Of a stretch of 18,432 bases of DNA, positions 16,601-18,432 are shown piece by piece. Source of the stretch: CAXRGH01 sp964230195 (lineage in GTDB: Bacteria; Pseudomonadota; Gammaproteobacteria; Enterobacterales; Alteromonadaceae). The DNA lies in contig CAXRGH010000215.1 in NCBI GenBank assembly GCA_964230195.1, positions 1 to 18,432 on the forward strand, written 5' to 3'. The notes beneath the pieces are model-generated. The model was not told the origin of the DNA, did no database searches, and was given only the letters and a program-made list of their open reading frames with translations. The position numbers and the translations under genes are program-made. Position 1 is the first letter of the stretch, and each line of letters begins with the position of its first letter.

Positions 16601-18432
16601 AGTTTTTAGACAGTGTTGCCATTAACATTCCAGAGACTGCTTACGGCCTTTCCCTAGAAACCGCAAAAGGTGGAAAGTTCGTTATTGATGTGGAAGATGA
16701 TGATGGTAGAGTTGTAGCGTCCATCCCATATACTGTCGTAACTGACCAAAACGACGCTGGCAAGACAACTCAGAACTCGGAATTGGCCATAAAGCTGAAC
16801 AAACAAGACTTCGCCCCAGGTGATAATATACTGGTTCACATTGAGGCCCCGTATAAAGGGAGCGGCTTGATTACCATAGAAGATGATGAAATACATGCAT
16901 TTAAATGGTTCAAGACTGATAAAAATAACAGTTTGCATAGTATTGAAATACCCCAATATCTTGAGGGTAATGCATACGTTAATGTGAGTTATGTCCGTAG
17001 TCCTGATTCCCCCAATATCTACAGCTCCCCGTTAGTATATGGGGTTGCACCATTCAGTATTGATAAGTCTGAACGAGAAATTGAAATTACCTTAGACGCG
17101 CCAGACATTGTCCGCCCTGGTGCTCCTGTTGAGATTCAATATGCAACCGACAAACCAAGTGATCTGATCGTTTTTGCCGTTGATGAGGGCATTCTTCAGG
17201 TTGCTGATTATGAGTTGCGTGATCCGCTCGAACACTTCCTGAGAAAGCGCGCATTAACCGTCACCACGTCACAAATGTTAGATCTGATCTTACCCGAATT
17301 CATGGTTAAAATGCCTCGCTCCGCGGCTGGCGGTGGCCGTATGCGCTCAATGAAGGCTATGGCTGACAGTCTCAATCCATTTAGTCGCAAACAAGTTGCA
17401 CCAGCGGTATTCTGGTCCGGTATTCTTAGCAGTAATGGAACCAAGCAATCGGTCAGTTTTACCGCCCCAGAGCACTTTTCCGGAAAACTTCGTATCATGG
17501 CGATCGCCGTCAGTGATTCTTCTATGGGATCCCAAATGACCCAAAGTTTAGTGAGAGGACCGTTTGTTCTGACACCAAACCAACTGACTCACGTTGCACC
17601 AGGTGATAGCGTCGACGTCACTCTCAATGTCGCAAACAACATCAAAGATTCCGGAGAAAATGCAAAAATTTCAATTAGCTTGACTCCATCAGAGCACTTT
17701 GAATTGGAATCAGAGGCAACACAAACCGTGTTAATTGACGAAAGCAGTGAAGCAAGCGTTACTTTTGCTCTGAAAGTAAATCAAAAGCTAGGCACTGCTA
17801 ACTTACTATTTTCGGCGCAATACAAGAACGAACGTAGTCAGCAAGCCATGGCGGTAAGCATTAGACCGAGCGTTACTCAACGGACGTCACTAACAATTGG
17901 GCAGAGTAACAATACGATACTCTCTCTGGACACGACATATTACAGCGAGTTGCTTACGAATACGCTGCAAACCTCGAGTTCCCCATTATTGTTAGCCCAA
18001 GGTCTTGTTCATTACCTTGAAAACTTCCCGCACGGATGTACAGAACAAATCGTCAGTGAATCTTTCGCACTTGTGGGGCTCGCCAAACATCCCGAATTTC
18101 AGCAACGCTGGGAAGATACACGAGAAAAAGTGGAGGCGACCGTTAAAATGCTTGTTCAGCGGCAAAATTTGGATGGTGGTTTTTCTCTTTGGCCTTCGTT
18201 GAACAGCAGCCATGAAGAAACCTCGCTGCATGCGATTCACTTTTTAATTGAAACAAAATTTGCAGGGTTTTCGCTGCCGCCTGAGCTACTTGAAAACGCC
18301 AGCCAATATTTGCAATCACGCGCTCAACAATCCAGTGTGACACTCGCACAAGCTCGTTATCGTGCACAAGCAATCTATTTGATGACAAGACTCGGCAATA
18401 CGACCGGATTTTTAATATCCGATATTCAGAAC
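13624..18432 (+). CDS. Alpha-2-macroglobulin family protein, thioester type (3' end off window)
   Basis: 1603 codons are open to the window end. The short N-terminus (KWLKK at 22-26) precedes one membrane helix (about 31-49), so the protein should be anchored in the inner membrane with the bulk in the periplasm. There is no lipobox, unlike E. coli YfhM. A Pro/Gln-rich linker (about 88-120) leads to macroglobulin-type domains. Landmarks are DRGIYRPGE (693-701), LEEFQPDSM, AVDEGIL (1185-1191), a Gly/Arg/Met/Lys-rich probable bait segment (about 1228-1248), and the thioester CTEQ at 1472-1475. The family traps attacking proteases by covalent linkage after bait cleavage. The ATG at 13624 is the first after an in-frame stop at 13606 and lacks a clear Shine-Dalgarno. 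The remaining domains lie beyond the window. Confidence 0.94.
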   Translation, partial: MFNFIARLLQPLVGSITYEPPKWLKKIFSFHWLVKLLMLASVAIAIGLWHRWDTLFPAKPYYSIHSQLIASDFKKDIPTYGKLILQVKPPKEQQSQGQEADISPAPQPRVLIPEPETSLSVSAANLNLIGEESLNSYISLEPSLSGTWRWQDDKQLVFTPDSAWLPGTEYTISINPTVFHENITLSEPLHKLKTRPFIASIESFSLYQLPMDLSVRRAVATLTFSHPVDASHLENYLSLESQVASNTISASGLGYTVEMDKTNTKAYITSVPLTIGDNPKYIYLNLNEGLKSYFKEKAIHKTLQEKLFLPDRYNFLNLENVEQMIVNDADGKPEKTVVVTFTDAVTADELGSKLRFYQLPTEKHLGGKRYWYKSDKLTETTLRNLKPLDYRLNPTPTDASKTHSAVVGNKDNTQIYMVIKSELSSVSHFKTRTSKRQILRMPNYPKKIEFMGDGAMMSRESNQTLTLVSRNLTGIQYSIHKINENELKHLITQTSGDIASPSFSNWRFNENNLGPAIRGVKKLRRFSPQATQYTQINLKDEVAQSANELGLFYVTAQGYDHQRKQFESSAVSRLILVTDIGLLVKKQSNDIHRVFVQSLSDGKPLVKAEVSIVSISGQTLFRRYTDADGHVKFPSTKGLRKDKTPTVFVVRYRGDTAFIPYNRYQRQLNLSRFDIGGQRNTDKDALKAMIMTDRGIYRPGETVQFASIIKSQAMNTVESIPLKATIRDPQYKIVKEQRFMSNSVSGLNEFRFKTPKDAVTGSYRVSIALIEKRNPRQLGTHSFKLEEFQPDSMAIKSQLLDAPKQGWITSEEIQAKVNLSNLYGLPAQNRKVTGKLSIQAVPFQFEQYPGYIFKQVELEGKNNVQVKKTLPQQTTNADGDAVFTLDVSQFTQGLYRLDFSTSGFEASGGKSVSASNSALLSPHNTMIGYKPDGDLSFLFKNSQRTVSLVAINANLSSTNYDNVTLKRYELTAIASLVKQSNGTYQYQKTEKREFLDSVAINIPETAYGLSLETAKGGKFVIDVEDDDGRVVASIPYTVVTDQNDAGKTTQNSELAIKLNKQDFAPGDNILVHIEAPYKGSGLITIEDDEIHAFKWFKTDKNNSLHSIEIPQYLEGNAYVNVSYVRSPDSPNIYSSPLVYGVAPFSIDKSEREIEITLDAPDIVRPGAPVEIQYATDKPSDLIVFAVDEGILQVADYELRDPLEHFLRKRALTVTTSQMLDLILPEFMVKMPRSAAGGGRMRSMKAMADSLNPFSRKQVAPAVFWSGILSSNGTKQSVSFTAPEHFSGKLRIMAIAVSDSSMGSQMTQSLVRGPFVLTPNQLTHVAPGDSVDVTLNVANNIKDSGENAKISISLTPSEHFELESEATQTVLIDESSEASVTFALKVNQKLGTANLLFSAQYKNERSQQAMAVSIRPSVTQRTSLTIGQSNNTILSLDTTYYSELLTNTLQTSSSPLLLAQGLVHYLENFPHGCTEQIVSESFALVGLAKHPEFQQRWEDTREKVEATVKMLVQRQNLDGGFSLWPSLNSSHEETSLHAIHFLIETKFAGFSLPPELLENASQYLQSRAQQSSVTLAQARYRAQAIYLMTRLGNTTGFLISDIQN
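18037..18048 (+). other. Thioester motif CTEQ of the alpha-2-macroglobulin
   Basis: The codons TGT ACA GAA CAA encode C1472-T-E-Q1475 in the context FPHGCTEQIVS. In this family the Cys and Gln side chains form the internal thioester that reacts covalently with an attacking protease. Its presence separates this protein from the YfaS-like bacterial paralogs, which lack the motif. Confidence 0.93.

Noticed and set aside
13624..18432. Possible frameshift or pseudogene in the alpha-2-macroglobulin, since no complete reading frame closes in the window
   Set aside because: Reading it in triplets in lines across the region showed no in-frame stop to the last base; the gene is simply cut by the window edge.
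1..18432. CRISPR array, insertion sequence, prophage, tRNA or defence cassette
   Set aside because: No spaced repeats, transposase motifs, integrase, tRNA-like cloverleaf or known defence domain was seen on either strand.

Overview
The window reads as chromosomal DNA of a marine-type gammaproteobacterium, most likely an Alteromonadales member. This rests on moderate GC, a monomeric isocitrate dehydrogenase beside cspD, the rluE/mnmA/hflD/purB gene order shared with enteric and Vibrio/Shewanella-type genomes, and several small families (DUF3081, DUF2805/TIGR03643, DUF4826) that I associate with these bacteria. The placement is inference; no rRNA gene is present to fix it.

Region 1 (1-7672) is conserved housekeeping DNA. 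The 3' end of a cspD-type cold-shock gene converges on icd, with a strong, probably bidirectional terminator between them. icd encodes the 741-residue monomeric NADP-dependent enzyme with every expected ligand residue in place. Divergent from it is rluE, followed by mnmA, hflD, purB and roxA. mnmA, hflD and purB form a tight cluster: hflD probably starts at a TTG inside the end of mnmA, purB follows after 17 bases, and roxA follows purB after 15 bases. Three products modify the translation machinery: RluE (23S rRNA), MnmA (tRNA wobble uridine) and RoxA (ribosomal protein L16).

Region 2 (7790-10182) holds small or poorly characterised genes: a DUF3081 protein, a DUF2805/TIGR03643 protein, an outer-membrane-type lipoprotein of unknown function and a HAD phosphatase, all on the plus strand. 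A SAM-dependent methyltransferase converges on the HAD gene.

Region 3 (10356-13379) holds an 813-residue hybrid sensor kinase (7TM receptor type, HisKA, HATPase, receiver) without a partner regulator in view, and a convergent DUF4826 gene.

Region 4 (13624 to the end) is the first 1603 codons of a giant bacterial alpha-2-macroglobulin. It is anchored by an N-terminal membrane helix and carries an intact CTEQ thioester motif; the gene runs off the window. No tRNA, rRNA, CRISPR, insertion sequence, phage or obvious defence locus was seen. The window looks like stable core chromosome with an accessory-leaning middle; the least understood part is the 7790-9592 small-gene run.
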